Source: Prevotella melaninogenica
GTDB taxonomy: Bacteria; Bacteroidota; Bacteroidia; Bacteroidales; Bacteroidaceae
Length of the DNA stretch: 64,000 bases
Direction of reading: 5' to 3'
NCBI RefSeq assembly: GCF_018128065.1
Contig: NZ_CP072359.1
Location: forward strand, 248,001-312,000
Below the pieces are notes generated by a model that worked only from the letters and a program-made list of their open reading frames with translations, searched no databases and was not told the origin of the DNA. The first letter of the stretch is position 1; each line of letters opens with the position of its first letter. The translations under genes and the position numbers were made by a program. Shown piece by piece: positions 8,321 to 17,562 of the stretch.

Positions 8321-10240
8321 TTACTTCATCCAGCGCAAGCGCAGACTATTTAATACAACACTAACGCTGGAGAATGCCATTAGAGCACTTGCCCAAGATG
8401 GGGTAATCTGCCAATCGATACCAAAAGCGTAAAGCAGACCTGCGGCTAATGGGATACAAACGATATTATAGATAAAAGCCCAAAAGAGGTTTTCCCAAAT
8501 CATACGTACTGTATTGCGACTCAACTGTATTGCTTCTGGGATAGCAGACAAATCATCTCCCATGAGTGTCACCTGTGCTACATCCATAGCGACATCCGTT
8601 CCCTTACCAATAGCAATACTTACATCTGCCAAAGCCAAGGCTTGTGTATCGTTAATACCGTCACCTACCATTGCTACACACTTTCCTTCGGCTTGCAACT
8701 TCCTAACAAGATTCTCCTTATCTTGTGGCAACACCTTACTATGATAGTGTTTTATACCAGCCTTTTCAGCCCAATAACGAGCTGCCTCGTCCTTATCTCC
8801 ACTCATCATATAGACCTCAATCCCCTTCTTCTGCAGCTCATCCATTGCCTCACGAGCATTAGGCTTTAATGTTTCACGCTCTTCAAAAGGAAGGTTATCA
8901 GCCTTTGTAAAATCGATGTTCTTATTCGGAATGGTCAAAGTACCAGTCTTATCGGTCACCAACACATCTACCTTACGCAGACTCTCTAAGGCTGCAGCAT
9001 CTTTAATAAGGATTTGTTTCTGAGCGGCTTTACCAATACCAACCATCAGGGCAGTAGGTGTTGCCAATCCCATTGCACATGGACAAGCAATAACTAAGAC
9101 GGCAACAGCCGACATGATTGCCTGTGGTAAAGCACTATTCCCTCCTATCAACCACCATAAAAGGAAGGTAACAAGAGCAATACAAGCTACCACTGGAACA
9201 AATACTAAGGCTGCCTTATCAACGATTCGTTGGACTGGAGCCTTTGAACCTTGTGCTTCTTGCACCATTTTAATTATGTGAGCTAAGGCTGTGTCCTCAC
9301 CAACTTGACGAGCACGCATGCGGAACTTACCTTGACTTGGTATTGTTCCTGCCAACACCTTTGAGCCTTTTTTCTTTTCCGCAGGCGTTGGCTCGCCCGT
9401 TATCATACTCTCATCAACGTAGGCTGCATCAACTGTCATAAAGCTTTCTGCCCAAATCACCTCACCATCTACAGGTACCTTTTCACCAGGACGAACCTCC
9501 AAAACATCCCCAACCTCAATGGTTGAGAGTGGAACCTCCTCTATCTTGTCTCCATCAACGATATGTGCTGTCTTCGGAGCCATACCCATCATCTGACGAA
9601 TAGAAGATGCCGTACCATCCTTAGCCTTCTCTTCTAACAGTCTACCAGTCAAAACGAAGGTAATAATCATTACTGAAGCATCAAAGTAGGTGTGCCATAC
9701 AACTCCCCTACTTGCCCATACAGCATCTCCCCAAAACGTATTAAATGTACTGAAAAGAAAGGCAATACCCGTAGACAAAGCCACCAATGTATCCATGTTT
9801 GCACTGCCATGACGCAACTGTCTAAACGAAGACACATAGAACTGGCGACCGCAATAAAGCATGTTTGCCAGAGCTATCAATAATGCAACCTGATTGGCAA
9901 TATCACGAGAACCCAAGTCTATCCATCGCATAGACACACACATCACGGCTACTGAGAACAGCCATGACAACAATGCCTTACGCTTCAACAGGACATATTC
10001 ACGTTTCTCTATCTCTTCAACAGATGTATCTTTATCAATGACCAAGTCGTAACCAAGCGCATTAATGTCAGCCTTCATCTTCTCAAGTGATATAACATGC
10101 GGGTCATAGTCTATCAAAGCAGACCGCCCAGGAAGTGAAACGGATGCAGTATTGACACCTTCCAGTTCGTTCAACCTTCTTTCAACATTGGCTGAACAAG
10201 CTGAACAAGCCATACCAATAACTGGAATTGTTTGCTTCAT
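8321..10240 (-). CDS. copA: Copper-transporting P-type ATPase, apparently without N domain
   Basis: A 639-residue P1B-type ATPase for Cu(I) efflux. The N-terminal HMA domain carries C12 and C15 (GMACSACS). TGE is at 281-283, CPC at 386-388 in a membrane helix, the phosphorylated Asp at 430 (DKTGT) and GDGIND at 527-532. CopA proteins usually have some 700-800 residues; here only about 45 residues separate DKTGT from MSGD, and the nucleotide-binding domain with its His-Pro motif is not visible. The reading frame is intact across the gap, so this is not a frameshift. It follows the HMA chaperone gene by 11 nt. Confidence 0.9.
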   Translation of the reverse strand: MKQTIPVIGMACSACSANVERRLNELEGVNTASVSLPGRSALIDYDPHVISLEKMKADINALGYDLVIDKDTSVEEIEKREYVLLKRKALLSWLFSVAVMCVSMRWIDLGSRDIANQVALLIALANMLYCGRQFYVSSFRQLRHGSANMDTLVALSTGIAFLFSTFNTFWGDAVWASRGVVWHTYFDASVMIITFVLTGRLLEEKAKDGTASSIRQMMGMAPKTAHIVDGDKIEEVPLSTIEVGDVLEVRPGEKVPVDGEVIWAESFMTVDAAYVDESMITGEPTPAEKKKGSKVLAGTIPSQGKFRMRARQVGEDTALAHIIKMVQEAQGSKAPVQRIVDKAALVFVPVVACIALVTFLLWWLIGGNSALPQAIMSAVAVLVIACPCAMGLATPTALMVGIGKAAQKQILIKDAAALESLRKVDVLVTDKTGTLTIPNKNIDFTKADNLPFEERETLKPNAREAMDELQKKGIEVYMMSGDKDEAARYWAEKAGIKHYHSKVLPQDKENLVRKLQAEGKCVAMVGDGINDTQALALADVSIAIGKGTDVAMDVAQVTLMGDDLSAIPEAIQLSRNTVRMIWENLFWAFIYNIVCIPLAAGLLYAFGIDWQITPSWASALMAFSSVSVVLNSLRLRWMK

Positions 10241-10251
10241 AATATAAACAA

Positions 10252-10464
10252 TTATAGACTCATCTCAAAACGTCCGCTATTGTCTACCGCCTCCTTCAGC
10301 TGAGATGGACTAACAAGACTGTCATCATACTCTACTGTAACATCTGCATCTGCAAGATTTGCGTCTGCAGAAACTACACCTGGAATAGTTTTTAAAGCAT
10401 TCTCTACCGTTGCCTTACAATGACCACACTTCATACCACTTACTGCAAAAACACTCTTCTTCAT
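10252..10464 (-). CDS. Small HMA-domain copper chaperone
   Basis: A 70-residue protein consisting of one heavy-metal-associated ferredoxin-like domain with GMKCGHCKATVEN (C13, C16 bind the metal). It would carry Cu(I) in the cytoplasm and hand it to the N-terminal HMA domain of the ATPase encoded 11 nt downstream. The spacing implies one transcript. Upstream is about 560 nt of non-coding DNA containing a dispersed repeat. Confidence 0.88.
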   Translation of the reverse strand: MKKSVFAVSGMKCGHCKATVENALKTIPGVVSADANLADADVTVEYDDSLVSPSQLKEAVDNSGRFEMSL

Positions 10465-10713
10465 AATTCTTTCCTTTCTATTACTCTTATAATGTTATAA
10501 AATATCTTCTACTTAACACCTGCAAAGTTACACATATATTATTAAAGATGTCTTATAGAATTATGGATAAAGATTATAACTTATCGTATTGCCTCATAAG
10601 TAAAGCAAACAATACTATTTAAAGGTGTCCGATTTAGCATATCAAAGGCTGCGAAATATCTTTACACAAATCACACCTCATTCAGTATTAAAACATCAAA
10701 AAATCCCCTTAAA

Positions 10714-10870
10714 ACACGCTCTTATAACTATCACGATATCAAATAGTTATAAAAGCGTGTAAGAAGAGGTGCTTATTTAGGGTTCAAAAGGGCGTTAGTA
10801 AATTTCTTAAAGGGCATCTTTTAGAAGTCTATTAAGGCTTAATTGCAATGCTATTAACGCCCTATTGAAA
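10714..10870 (+). repeat. Dispersed roughly 150-bp structured repeat, copy 1
   Basis: Starts with an inverted repeat, ACACGCTCTTATAACTAT with ATAGTTATAAAAGCGTGT, and continues with GAGGTGCTTATTTAGG, TTCAAAAGGGCGTTAGTA, AGGGCATCTTTTAGAAG and TTAAGGCTTAATTG. The same modules in the same order occur at 25421-25572 and 50101-50250 (both inverted) and at 40931-42615 (split by an IS). It fills part of the 560-nt gap between the AraC gene and the chaperone gene. Confidence 0.8.
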
Positions 10871-11024
10871 TTTTATGGGTAAAATATTATTACAAAGAAC
10901 ACTGCTTTACGCCATTAAAACACTCATCTATTACCTCTCTATATACTTCTCCCTCACATCCTAAACATAACAACAATACTAACACTCACCTAAAGAGTAT
11001 AAGATTATCGTAAACAAGAACTGT

Positions 11025-11588
11025 TTAAAGTTTATCTAACGGTGTTCGAAGATTATCTTTCATCGCCTTGAATTGACTTGGAGTAATGCCAGTTACTGAC
11101 TTAAACTGACTGGAAAGATAAGCCACAGAGGAATAATTCATATGAAAGGCTATCTGCGTCAAGGTCAACTCATCATAACGAATAAACTCTTTCACCCGCT
11201 CTATACGTAACTCAATATAATATCTTTCGATAGTCTTTCCTTCAACCTCTGAGAAGAGTTTTGAAAGCGCACTATAGTCCTGACGAAGTTCAGATGAAAG
11301 ATAATCACTAAGATTGGTTGAACTTTGATTATCATGGTAATGTACAAGTCTGATTAAAGCAGACTTGATGTGATCGATGATTTGCTGACGACGATCGTCA
11401 AGAAGTTCGAAACCGAGCTCTTTAAGGGCTGTCCGAAGGATAGAAAGTTGGACAGAAGAAGGGTCTTCCTCAATACTAACCTCACCTAATTCAACCTTTT
11501 GGGGGTGTAGTCCAACCTGCTGCAAAGTTTGGCTAACAGCCATCTTACAGCGATCACAAACCATATTTTTAATATAAAGTGTACTCAT
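11025..11588 (-). CDS. AraC-family regulator with N-terminal HMA metal-binding domain
   Basis: A 187-residue protein. Residues 1-65 form a short HMA domain with NMVCDRCKM (C11, C14); residues about 105-180 are a two-helix-turn-helix AraC domain (LTLTQIAFHMNYSSVAYLS, then FKSVTGITPSQFK). The likely role is copper-dependent control of the neighbouring ATPase and chaperone genes, which is inference from the fused metal domain and position. Its ATG overlaps the stop of the upstream MATE frame by 4 nt, indicating translational coupling. The DNA target is unknown. Confidence 0.85.
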   Translation of the reverse strand: MSTLYIKNMVCDRCKMAVSQTLQQVGLHPQKVELGEVSIEEDPSSVQLSILRTALKELGFELLDDRRQQIIDHIKSALIRLVHYHDNQSSTNLSDYLSSELRQDYSALSKLFSEVEGKTIERYYIELRIERVKEFIRYDELTLTQIAFHMNYSSVAYLSSQFKSVTGITPSQFKAMKDNLRTPLDKL

Positions 11589-12977
11589 ACTGTTGCTTTC
11601 TTTGCTGCTGCTTCACGTGAAAACTCACGGAAGGTGTAAATAACAATCGGTACTGTAAGCGTGAAAGAGAGCACGTCACTGACGGCTTGACACATCTCAA
11701 CACCTAACAGCCCAAAATAAGATGGAAGAATAAATATCAGCGGAATAAAGAACAAACCTTGTCGGGCTGCTGCCAAAATGTTCGCACGCCACGGCTTGCG
11801 GCAGGTCTGAGCAAGCATATTGCTTGCCAAAATAAGTGCATTAACAGGGAAAACACAGAGTTGCCATCGCAATGCAACAACACCAATAGCTATCACTTCG
11901 GGGTCATCACGGAAGACACCTATAAGCGAATCACTTATCATCCAGCCAACAATAGCTAACACAATAAGGAAAATAGTACCGATAGTAACCGTGAATTATA
12001 GGCTTCCTTCAAACGATCATATAAGCCTGCACCATAACAAAAGCCACAGACAGGCTGAAAGCCTTGTCCCAATCCAATGACAACAGCAAAAGAAAGCATT
12101 GCTATACGTCCGACAATACTCATTGCAGCAATAGCAGAGTCGCCATAAGCACCAGCTGCTAAGTTTAACGACATAGTGGCAATACAAGCTAAACCTTGCC
12201 TCATAAAAGAAGGACTGCCACCATAGAAAATCTCCTTATACATCTGTATTGAAGGCGAAAAATTGCGAAACTTGATAGCAATATTCTCTCCTCTACGTGC
12301 CATGAAGAAAAGTATAACAAAAGAAACAATCTGACCTACAACTGTTGCCCAAGCTGCACCACTGACCCCCAAATCACAAGTAAAGATAAAGAAAGGGTCA
12401 AGAAGCACATTCAATACAGCACCTATCACAATACCATACATCGCAAAGTTGGCATTTCCTTGTAAACGCATCTGATTGTTTAAGGTAAGTGAAGAAGTCA
12501 AGAATGGTGCACCAAGAAGAATAACCTGCATATAGTCTTCCGTGTAAGGAAGAATAGTAGGCGTACTTCCAAGCATCAACGAAAGTGGTGTAAGGAATAT
12601 TTCACCAAGAATAAGAATGACTAATCCAAAAAGAAAGAGCTAAAAAAGCCTGTTGAAGCCATCTTTACAGCATTCTCATGACGACGTGCTCCCAACTCAC
12701 GAGAGATATAATTGCCTGATCCATGCCCAAAGAAAAAGCCCATTGCTTGCACAAAAAACATTAGAGAGAACACAACTCCCACTGCAGCAGTTGCTTGCGT
12801 GTCAATCTTACCGACAAAGAACGTGTCGGCAATATTGTATAATCCTGTTACAAGCATTGATATAATCGTCGGTATTGCCATTGTGACAATCACACGATGG
12901 ACCGGAGCTTGTGTCAGAAAAGTATAGTTATCTGTATGTCCATGCATAAGCATTTCATTCTTTTTCCTTAAATACAA
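11585..12977 (-). pseudogene. MATE-family efflux transporter split by two frameshifts
   Basis: Three consecutive frames together cover a normal MATE transporter of about 450 residues: 12977-12621 (PTIISMLVTGLYNIADTFFV), 12579-11956 (LLDPFFIFTCDLGVSGAAWAT) and 11962-11585 (the last helices). The first break is at the A runs at 12628-12632 and 12642-12647 on the plus strand; shifting by one base continues the protein as FGLVILILG. The second is near 11992-12000, where a shifted frame gives FTVTIGTIFLIVLAIVGW. Both are single-base changes, so they may be sequencing errors or recent decay. The last codons overlap the AraC gene. Confidence 0.8.
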
Positions 12978-13196
12978 AGATAAATAAATAATTCAGATTC
13001 AAATTCGTCTTCAATCACAAACCATCGTTCAAAGCCCAGATTTATGATTTTAGTCAAGTCATTTTGCTGAGTACAAGGATTAGAATTTTACAGGGATAGA
13101 TATCCCCCAATGCCCGACAAAACATATTTATGCCGAACAAGAAGCTTATCTATCCCTGCTTTAAAAGCGTAAAAACGCCCCCAGTATATTATCTAA

Positions 13197-14321
13197 TTAA
13201 TGACGCTCAAGTAGAATCTGCACAACACGTTCTGCTGAACGACCATCCCAACGCTCTGGAACACCACACTTCTTCCAAGTTCCTGAAACCATATCAGACA
13301 ACGCCGAACGGAGTAGTTCTGGGTCTTCACCAACCAGAACATTAGAACCAACCTTTGCTGTTTCAATATGCTCGGTATAGCTATTGAGCGTGATACATGG
13401 CACACCATTGAATGTTGCTTCCTCAGCAACATTACCAGAGTCTGTAATAATACCCTTAGCATGAGCCGTAAGATAAGCAAACTCAAGATAACCCAATGGC
13501 TTCACGATGTGAAGGTTATGCAGTTTAATATTCTTCTTCAAGCTAAGTGCCATGATAACTTGTACAGCTGAGTCACGAAGAGGAGCAATGATTGGCATAT
13601 CACCAGCAGTCTCACTCAATGCATGTAACATACGCTCAAGATTCTCTTGGTCAGCTAACAACGCCTTACGATTCAGTGTAAAGACAAGATAGTTACCCTC
13701 CTTCAAAGGTAAGCCAGCCAACTCGTTGATATCAGAAAGTTTCATACCTTCAATTCGTTCACGGTCATAGCGAATATTATCAATGAGGATATTACCCACC
13801 ATATAAACCTTCGAGAGTTCTGCACCTTCCTTATTAGCAATGCTGTTGTTGCTAAATCCGGCTGTAAAAAGTATGTCTGAAAGACCATCAATTACCAAGC
13901 GATTGATTTCCTTAGGCATCGTAATATCAAACGAACGAGTACCAGCTGCAATATGCGCAAGTGTGATTGCCTGCTTCTTAGTTACAATAGCAGCAGCCAT
14001 TGTAGAAGCAAGATCGTCTACAACGATAACCACATCGGTTGGATTCTCTTGCAGATACTTCTCAAACTTAGACATCACCTGACCTGTAAGTTCGTTCAAA
14101 TTCTCACATTCAACACCAAGGAAAACATCTGGTCTACGAATAGAGAGATTTTCAAAGAGCTTATCTTCAAGTGTAGGATCATCCGCACTACCCGCATAGA
14201 CCAATGAATAAGAAACCTTATGAGAACTATTCTCCTCAGAAAGTCTATTGATTACCCTGATAATTGGTGCAACCTTTATAAAGTTAGGGCGTGCACCACA
14301 AAAGATACAAAGTTTTTTCAT
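13197..14321 (-). CDS. wecB: UDP-N-acetylglucosamine 2-epimerase (non-hydrolysing)
   Basis: Converts UDP-GlcNAc to UDP-ManNAc for surface polysaccharide synthesis in the cytoplasm. The 374-residue GT-B-like protein starts MKKLCIFCGARPNFIKVAPI, typical of WecB. Other family motifs are HIAAGTRS, VGNILIDNI, KPLGYLEFAYL and ITDSGNVAEEATFNGVPC (the nucleotide-binding loop). It appears to be transcribed alone: a hairpin precedes its start and the next gene downstream is beyond about 220 nt of non-coding DNA holding the broken MATE gene's upstream region. Confidence 0.9.
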   Translation of the reverse strand: MKKLCIFCGARPNFIKVAPIIRVINRLSEENSSHKVSYSLVYAGSADDPTLEDKLFENLSIRRPDVFLGVECENLNELTGQVMSKFEKYLQENPTDVVIVVDDLASTMAAAIVTKKQAITLAHIAAGTRSFDITMPKEINRLVIDGLSDILFTAGFSNNSIANKEGAELSKVYMVGNILIDNIRYDRERIEGMKLSDINELAGLPLKEGNYLVFTLNRKALLADQENLERMLHALSETAGDMPIIAPLRDSAVQVIMALSLKKNIKLHNLHIVKPLGYLEFAYLTAHAKGIITDSGNVAEEATFNGVPCITLNSYTEHIETAKVGSNVLVGEDPELLRSALSDMVSGTWKKCGVPERWDGRSAERVVQILLERH

Positions 14322-14326
14322 TCCTT

Positions 14327-14374
14327 CAAAAACTCACTCCGTAAGCTCCTCTACTGCAAGAGAACCTTACGGAG
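14327..14374 (-). terminator. Hairpin between the slipin gene and wecB
   Basis: CTCCGTAAG (14337-14345) pairs with CTTACGGAG (14366-14374). On the minus strand it is followed by a short T run (plus-strand A run at about 14328-14332) just before the wecB ATG at 14321. It could end slipin transcription or weaken read-through into wecB. Confidence 0.55.
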
Positions 14375-14436
14375 CAGTCATCTATTTTAGTGTTTATATT
14401 TATTGTTCGCAGCAGAAGTGACACTTAATAAGAGAA

Positions 14437-15390
14437 TCACTTAAACATATCTTTAATTCCACCAATAGAACCCATCAGATTACTTGCCTCAAATGGCAGG
14501 TAAACAGTCTTCTGATTATTGTTCTGAGCGAGTTCTGTAAGCATCTGAATATACTTCTGTGCAATAAGATAGTTTGCTGGATTCGTGCTCTTTCCAACAG
14601 CATCAGTAATCTTCTGAATAGCAATTGCCTCAGCTTCAGCCTTACGAATACGAGCCTCTGCCTCACCTTCTGCAATCAGAATCTGCTGCTGCTTGTTAGC
14701 TTCAGCACGGTTGATAGCTGCTTGCTTCTCACCTTCTGACTGGAGAATAGCCGACTGCTTCTGTCCTTCACTGGTAAGAATCGTTGCACGCTTATTACGT
14801 TCAGCCTGCATCTGCTTCTCCATTGCCTCCGAAACACTTGCTGGAGGAGTAATATCTTGGAGCTCAACACGATTTACCTTGATTCCCCACTTATTTGTTG
14901 CATCATCAAGAACGGCACGCAACTTAGTATTAATTGTATCACGTGAAGTAAGAGTCTGGTCAAGTTCCATCTCACCAATGATGTTACGAAGCGTTGTCTG
15001 TGTTAACTTCTCAATAGCATTTGGGAGGTTATTAATTTCATAAACAGCCTTAAACGGATCAATAATCTGGAAATAAAGCAGTGCATTAATCTGCATCTGA
15101 ATATTATCCTTTGTGATTACATTCTGGCGATCGAAGTCATACACCTGCTCACGCAAATCAATTGAGTTAGTATAGGTATAACGTCCTGCACGCAATGCCA
15201 CAATATCCTTAGCATGGTCAATGAAAGGAATAATGATGTTGATACCGGGTTGAAGGGTTGCGTAATACTTACCAAGACGTTCAATAATCTTAGTTTCACT
15301 TTGTGAGATAATCACAATTGACATCTTGGCAAAAACGAGTGCTAACACAACAATAGCAATTAGCACATAAGCTATCATATCCATAAGCAT
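14437..15390 (-). CDS. SPFH/Band 7 membrane protein (slipin/QmcA-like)
   Basis: A 317-residue membrane scaffold protein. One N-terminal transmembrane helix (IAYVLIAIVVLALVFAKM) is followed by the Band 7 domain (about 30-200) with SETKIIERLGKYYATLQPG and NVITKDNIQMQI. A long Ala/Glu/Lys/Gln coiled coil (about 200-260, EGEKQAAINRAEANKQQQIL) leads to a short C-terminal tail. Such proteins oligomerise on the inner membrane. An NfeD-like protein is encoded just upstream on the same strand, the classical partnership for this family. Starts at 15390 or 15384 are both possible. Confidence 0.88.
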   Translation of the reverse strand: MLMDMIAYVLIAIVVLALVFAKMSIVIISQSETKIIERLGKYYATLQPGINIIIPFIDHAKDIVALRAGRYTYTNSIDLREQVYDFDRQNVITKDNIQMQINALLYFQIIDPFKAVYEINNLPNAIEKLTQTTLRNIIGEMELDQTLTSRDTINTKLRAVLDDATNKWGIKVNRVELQDITPPASVSEAMEKQMQAERNKRATILTSEGQKQSAILQSEGEKQAAINRAEANKQQQILIAEGEAEARIRKAEAEAIAIQKITDAVGKSTNPANYLIAQKYIQMLTELAQNNNQKTVYLPFEASNLMGSIGGIKDMFK

Positions 15391-15486
15391 TAAAGTTTTT
15401 GATTTCCTCCACTCGTCTTTTTATCTTAACAAAGGGAGAAATCGAAGGTTATTATTTGTTTTATTTAATTATTATCAGATAACTTT

Positions 15487-15936
15487 CTAACAACGCTCAA
15501 CCGTTGCAATTATAGAGTCAAGTCGTAAAATACGTACAGCAACACCTTGGTCAATTGCAGCACCATCAATAGACTGCGCCTTCCAGGAGTCACCATCTAT
15601 CTTTACTCTGCCGTATCCACCAGCCTCAATAGCGTCTGTCACCTTTCCTTCACGACCAATCAATGCTTCAGCATTACTTAATCTTTTATCTGCACCTTGA
15701 TGAAGATATTTAAGTGCAACTGGTCGTACTAAGAAAATACTCAATACAGAGAAGACTGCAAATACCACAACTTGAACAACAAAACTATCCGTGAATGCGG
15801 AAGTAAGTGAGGCACATAAACTACCTATCGCAAAGCACATAAGGTAAAGGTCTCCGTTCATCAACTCTAAAATCAGACAAACAAGACCTACTAACAACCA
15901 TGTTAACCACAGGTTTTGTATCAGATAATCCATCAT
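15487..15936 (-). CDS. NfeD-like membrane protein
   Basis: From the ATG at 15936 the product is 149 residues; the frame extends to 16014 but the extra 26 residues lack family character. Three or so hydrophobic helices (LTWLLVGLVCLILELMNG, a short YLMCFAIGSLCASL, VVVFAVFSVLSIFLVRP) precede a soluble OB-fold domain (LIGREGKVTDAI, GYGRVKIDGDSWKA). This matches the short NfeD family without protease domain. NfeD proteins bind SPFH/Band 7 proteins, and the slipin gene follows 96 nt downstream. Confidence 0.85.
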   Translation of the reverse strand: MMDYLIQNLWLTWLLVGLVCLILELMNGDLYLMCFAIGSLCASLTSAFTDSFVVQVVVFAVFSVLSIFLVRPVALKYLHQGADKRLSNAEALIGREGKVTDAIEAGGYGRVKIDGDSWKAQSIDGAAIDQGVAVRILRLDSIIATVERC

Positions 15937-16181
15937 AGCTTTAAAGGTTTGATTTCGTTTGTAAAGATAATAATAAAAGATGATTCCATCAAATCTTTCA
16001 CAAAAAAATAACACTTTAATAGCTACTTACCAACTATCAGAAAAGTATTTCTTTACAAGATGACAATATAATACAAATCATAACACCTAATAAACATTTC
16101 GTATAAGTTAGCCGTTAGTGGCTTTTGATATTCAATATGATGACCATTATGCTCGCATCTTTGTATATCCAACCAACGTAT

Positions 16182-16247
16182 TCGTGCTTAGCTCGTGACG
16201 TGTTAATGCTTAGCACATGTCGTGTTAGTGCTTCGCACCAATGGTGC
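16182..16247. repeat. Three tandem 22-bp repeats, locus 2
   Basis: Units at 16182-16203, 16204-16225 and 16226-16247 are each 22 bp. They read TCGTGCTTAGCTCGTGAC, TAATGCTTAGCACATGTC and TAGTGCTTCGCACCAATG followed by CGTGT or GTGC. Reverse-complemented, they match the repeat at 6004-6091 in length and in the RCACnAnTnGTGC core. It sits in the 515-nt non-coding gap between the NfeD gene and the M48 gene; the rest of the gap holds AT-rich sequence and a terminator. Confidence 0.8.
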
Positions 16248-16448
16248 GGAGTACTCATCAGCTTATAATATACTATAAAAATGGGGTTAATCAGCCGTCA
16301 AAAGTAAGCTATTCAAGCAAAAAACAAAGACAGATATTTGGTCTGAAGAGTTTTATTTTTCCAAGCCTTATATGATTATGTTAATTTGAGAGGAGTTCCA
16401 CATACAAAAGAATGTCATTTCGTTTTTTATCAAACAGTAATAATCATA

Positions 16449-16497
16449 TAAAAATTACGGCTATTTGCTTTCGTTCTTGAAAAGCAAATAGCCGTAA
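16449..16497 (-). terminator. Strong terminator after the M48 protease gene
   Basis: A 17-bp perfect stem, 16455-16471 with 16481-16497 (core ACGGCTATTTGC). On the minus strand the stem is followed by a T run (plus-strand A run at 16449-16454). It ends the minus-strand M48 transcript. Confidence 0.88.
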
Positions 16498-16530
16498 GAA
16501 GATATCATAAATGATAGTTAATCAACTTTA

Positions 16531-17430
16531 TCAACGCCTATTTGAGCGTTTAGAAGACGAAGAACCGCCTACATGTAATGTCCCAGACGACTGTGAATAT
16601 CCCGCAGAAGAGACACGATTAGAGCCACGACCACGATAATATTTCTCAGCTTCTGGCAGCCACTTCTTGATATCCTCAATACGACGAGCATCAGAAGGGT
16701 GATCACTCAGAATCTCAGAACGATTACTATTAGTTGCTGCAGCCATTCGTTGCCAGAATGTTACGGCATTTGCTGGGTCATATCCAGCCATTGCAGCAAA
16801 GATAAGTCCCATATAATCAGCTTCACTTTCATTATCACGACTGTACTTCAAATTACGGAAAGAGAAGTATCCACCCGCTACCTGTGAAGCAATATCGCCT
16901 ACTCCACTACCAACAGCCGAGTTCAAGACAGTACCCAAGATATTGGTTCCCATCTGCTGATTCATTTGCTTTGTAATCTGCTCAGCACTGTGCTTAGCTA
17001 CGGCATGCGCAATCTCATGACCCAAAACGATTGCCAAGCTTGCCTCATTCTGTGTGTAAGGTAGCAATCCCTCATAAACAACAATCTTACCACCAGGCAT
17101 ACAAAAAGCGTTAGCTTGCTTGTCTTGAACAAGATTAAACTCCCATTTGAAGTTATTCACCTCATTAGCATAACCATTATTGCGCAAGTAAGTTTCCACC
17201 GCATTAGCAAGGTTACGACCTACACGCTGAACCATAGCCGTATTCTTCGCATCAGTAGAACGCTTTGCCGATGCCATAAACTTTGTATATTCCTGATTAC
17301 TGAGACTCAAAAGCTGTGCATCGGAAACACTGATACGATGCGTACGACCCGTCAAAGGAACCTTTGAAGCCGTACCACAGGCTGTCATCAAAGCGACAAC
17401 AGCTGCCATTAAGAAATACTTAATCTTCAT
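16531..17430 (-). CDS. M48-family zinc metalloprotease lipoprotein
   Basis: A 299-residue periplasmic zinc protease anchored as a lipoprotein: the signal sequence ends in MTAC with the lipidated Cys at 18. The HExxH zinc site is HEIAH at 138-142, and a downstream NESEADYMG supplies the third ligand. Family members of this kind (LoiP, Oma1-like) degrade or process misfolded envelope proteins. The C-terminal tail after about 270 is Ser/Arg-rich and low complexity. The gene is transcribed alone and has its own terminator. Confidence 0.88.
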   Translation of the reverse strand: MKIKYFLMAAVVALMTACGTASKVPLTGRTHRISVSDAQLLSLSNQEYTKFMASAKRSTDAKNTAMVQRVGRNLANAVETYLRNNGYANEVNNFKWEFNLVQDKQANAFCMPGGKIVVYEGLLPYTQNEASLAIVLGHEIAHAVAKHSAEQITKQMNQQMGTNILGTVLNSAVGSGVGDIASQVAGGYFSFRNLKYSRDNESEADYMGLIFAAMAGYDPANAVTFWQRMAAATNSNRSEILSDHPSDARRIEDIKKWLPEAEKYYRGRGSNRVSSAGYSQSSGTLHVGGSSSSKRSNRR

Positions 17431-17562
17431 TTTATTTACTGTTTTTTATAACTATCTATTTGCGAAAATACAACATTTTCCGTGAGACACAAACAAATTC
17501 ATGCCTTTTTTATAAAGGTTAACGGCTAAAAACAAACAGCTAAGCCGTCATGTCAAGCGTTA

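Noticed and set aside
12978-13196. Gap between MATE and wecB genes
   Set aside because: Only AT-rich sequence; no gene, terminator or repeat of confidence was seen.
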